This document shows, one piece after another, positions 63,288 to 64,000 of a stretch of DNA of 64,000 nucleotides (the first letter of the stretch is position 1; each line of letters starts with the position of its first letter). Source of the DNA: Arenibacter sp. F20364 (lineage in GTDB: Bacteria > Bacteroidota > Bacteroidia > Flavobacteriales > Flavobacteriaceae); contig NZ_JALKBD010000010.1 in NCBI RefSeq assembly GCF_023015905.1, forward strand, positions 1-64,000. Direction: 5' to 3'. Under the pieces are notes generated by a model that was given only the letters and a program-made list of their open reading frames with translations, made no database searches and had not been told where the DNA came from. The translations under genes and the position numbers were made by a program.

Positions 63288-63330
63288 TGACATTGGTCAT
63301 TTTCTACTGGTAATCTGTATACTACTTTAG
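63288..63330 (+). promoter_or_regulatory. TGAC-box promoter of WG-repeat gene
   Basis: TGACATTGGTCA at 63288-63299 and TACTTTAG (one mismatch) at 63323-63330, centres 33.0 bp apart. The box centre is 58 bp upstream of the ATG at 63351. Confidence 0.65.
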
Positions 63331-63350
63331 TAGAAATAAAATTCAAAGTC

Positions 63351-63989
63351 ATGAAAAAAATTATTGTCACAGTATTCGTAATGCTTATGCTTCCAAACGT
63401 ATTCCATTCCCAAACCGTCAAAAACATTGATGAAATTGCTCCCTTTAGTGAGGGTTTGGCTGCTGTTCGTCAAGGCAATCAATGGGGATTTATTAATGAA
63501 GAAGGTACTATGGTTATCAATTTTCGTAACGATATTTATTGGAACAAGGATGCCGATACCTCAAAAAAGGATGTTTCCGGTGTTCAATACCCTATGTTCA
63601 ATGAAGGACGGTGCCTGATTACCAAAATTGTGGAGGATGGTGTTCCTGTTTATGGGTTTATAGATACCAAGGGTAATGTAGTACTTGAACCCCAGCTATT
63701 AAATGTTTATCCTTTTAAGAATGGTTTCACCACGGCCGTCCTTTTTGAGAAATCCATGAAAGGGAAAAACGAATTCAATCTTGATATATACGAATTTAAG
63801 TTTCACGATGTTATGCTGGACACTTCCGGGGAAATTGTGGAGTTTTTTAATAGAAGGTATAATATCCAAATGACCAAAAAAAGGTACCAGAGGCCTCCAG
63901 TAAGAGTGAAACAACTATCAAAAGGCCTGGTTGGGGTATACACTCAGGATCAAGGTTGGGAAGTGCGAAAGATAACTTTAAATAATTAA
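63351..63989 (+). CDS. Secreted WG-repeat protein
   Basis: A 212-residue protein with a signal peptide (MKKIIVTVFVMLMLPNVFHSQ). WG repeats are visible: FSEGLAAVRQGNQWGFINEEGTMVINF, YGFIDTKGNVVLEPQLLNVYPFKNGFTTAV, and a last one SKGLVGVYTQDQGWEV. Such repeats form a beta structure in secreted or surface proteins of unclear role. It is complete, ending 11 bp before the window edge region, and is led by a TGAC-box promoter. Confidence 0.8.
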   Translation: MKKIIVTVFVMLMLPNVFHSQTVKNIDEIAPFSEGLAAVRQGNQWGFINEEGTMVINFRNDIYWNKDADTSKKDVSGVQYPMFNEGRCLITKIVEDGVPVYGFIDTKGNVVLEPQLLNVYPFKNGFTTAVLFEKSMKGKNEFNLDIYEFKFHDVMLDTSGEIVEFFNRRYNIQMTKKRYQRPPVRVKQLSKGLVGVYTQDQGWEVRKITLNN

Positions 63990-64000
63990 AATGTTACGAC

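Overview
The window looks like a chromosome segment of a marine or soil Bacteroidota, most probably a Flavobacteriaceae member. The base composition is AT-rich. The promoters fit the Bacteroidetes -7 element TAnnTTTG. There is a TonB-dependent receptor with an N-terminal carboxypeptidase-regulatory domain, a three-gene transhydrogenase (alpha1/alpha2/beta), and small Crp-type regulators of the Flavobacteriia kind. I saw no rRNA, tRNA, CRISPR array, intact insertion sequence or phage gene.

Region 1 (0.2-16.5 kb) is an accessory block of small redox and detoxification genes mixed with their own regulators. It holds five SDR-type enzymes, a nitroreductase, DoxX, SnoaL-like, F420-type NADP reductase, two VOC proteins, YceI, an HSL-type hydrolase, three short Crp-family regulators and two AraC-family regulators. 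The first AraC gene is frameshifted. A leftover histidine-kinase dimerisation fragment and the ribosome GTPase gene rsgA also lie here. Palindromic operators sit beside several of the regulators.

Region 2 (16.6-29 kb) begins with two adjacent DUF1593 (nucleoside-hydrolase-like) secreted proteins. The second is a chimera carrying a GH67 alpha-glucuronidase N-terminal domain, with an internal lipobox-like sequence at the junction. A likely operon follows: TonB receptor, lipoprotein, Tat-exported aminotransferase and AEC-family carrier, facing an Lrp/AsnC regulator across a 1.6 kb intergenic region that contains a duplicated 53-bp element.

Region 3 (29-45 kb) holds the pntA1-pntA2-pntB transhydrogenase, an MscS channel followed by a KefG/KefC-type potassium efflux pair, a Tat-signal TIM-barrel isomerase, a PhoD-like phosphatase, a LysR regulator divergent from an MdaB-like quinone reductase, a beta-barrel protein and cardiolipin synthase.

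Region 4 (44-64 kb) is the most striking part. It contains ten tandem-domain universal stress proteins (Usp), thioredoxin, D-lactate dehydrogenase, MscS, a baeRF-like protein, an ATP-cone/Mrr-type nuclease, a beta-CASP metallohydrolase, a TerB-like protein, a WG-repeat protein and a two-component system. The sensor kinase is cytosolic and its first PAS domain keeps the positions equivalent to the FixL haem histidine and arginine. The response regulator is a receiver domain fused directly to a Crp/Fnr body. I found nine copies of a 12-bp palindrome (TGAC-N4-GTCA, commonest form TGACATTGGTCA) in the intergenic regions here. In ten promoter readings (one copy works in both directions) the palindrome centre lies exactly 33.0 bp upstream of the centre of a -7 element. 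I infer a compact oxygen or redox regulon in which FixL, FixJ and FixK roles are condensed into two proteins, controlling Usp, fermentation and envelope-stress genes. This is a sequence-based hypothesis.
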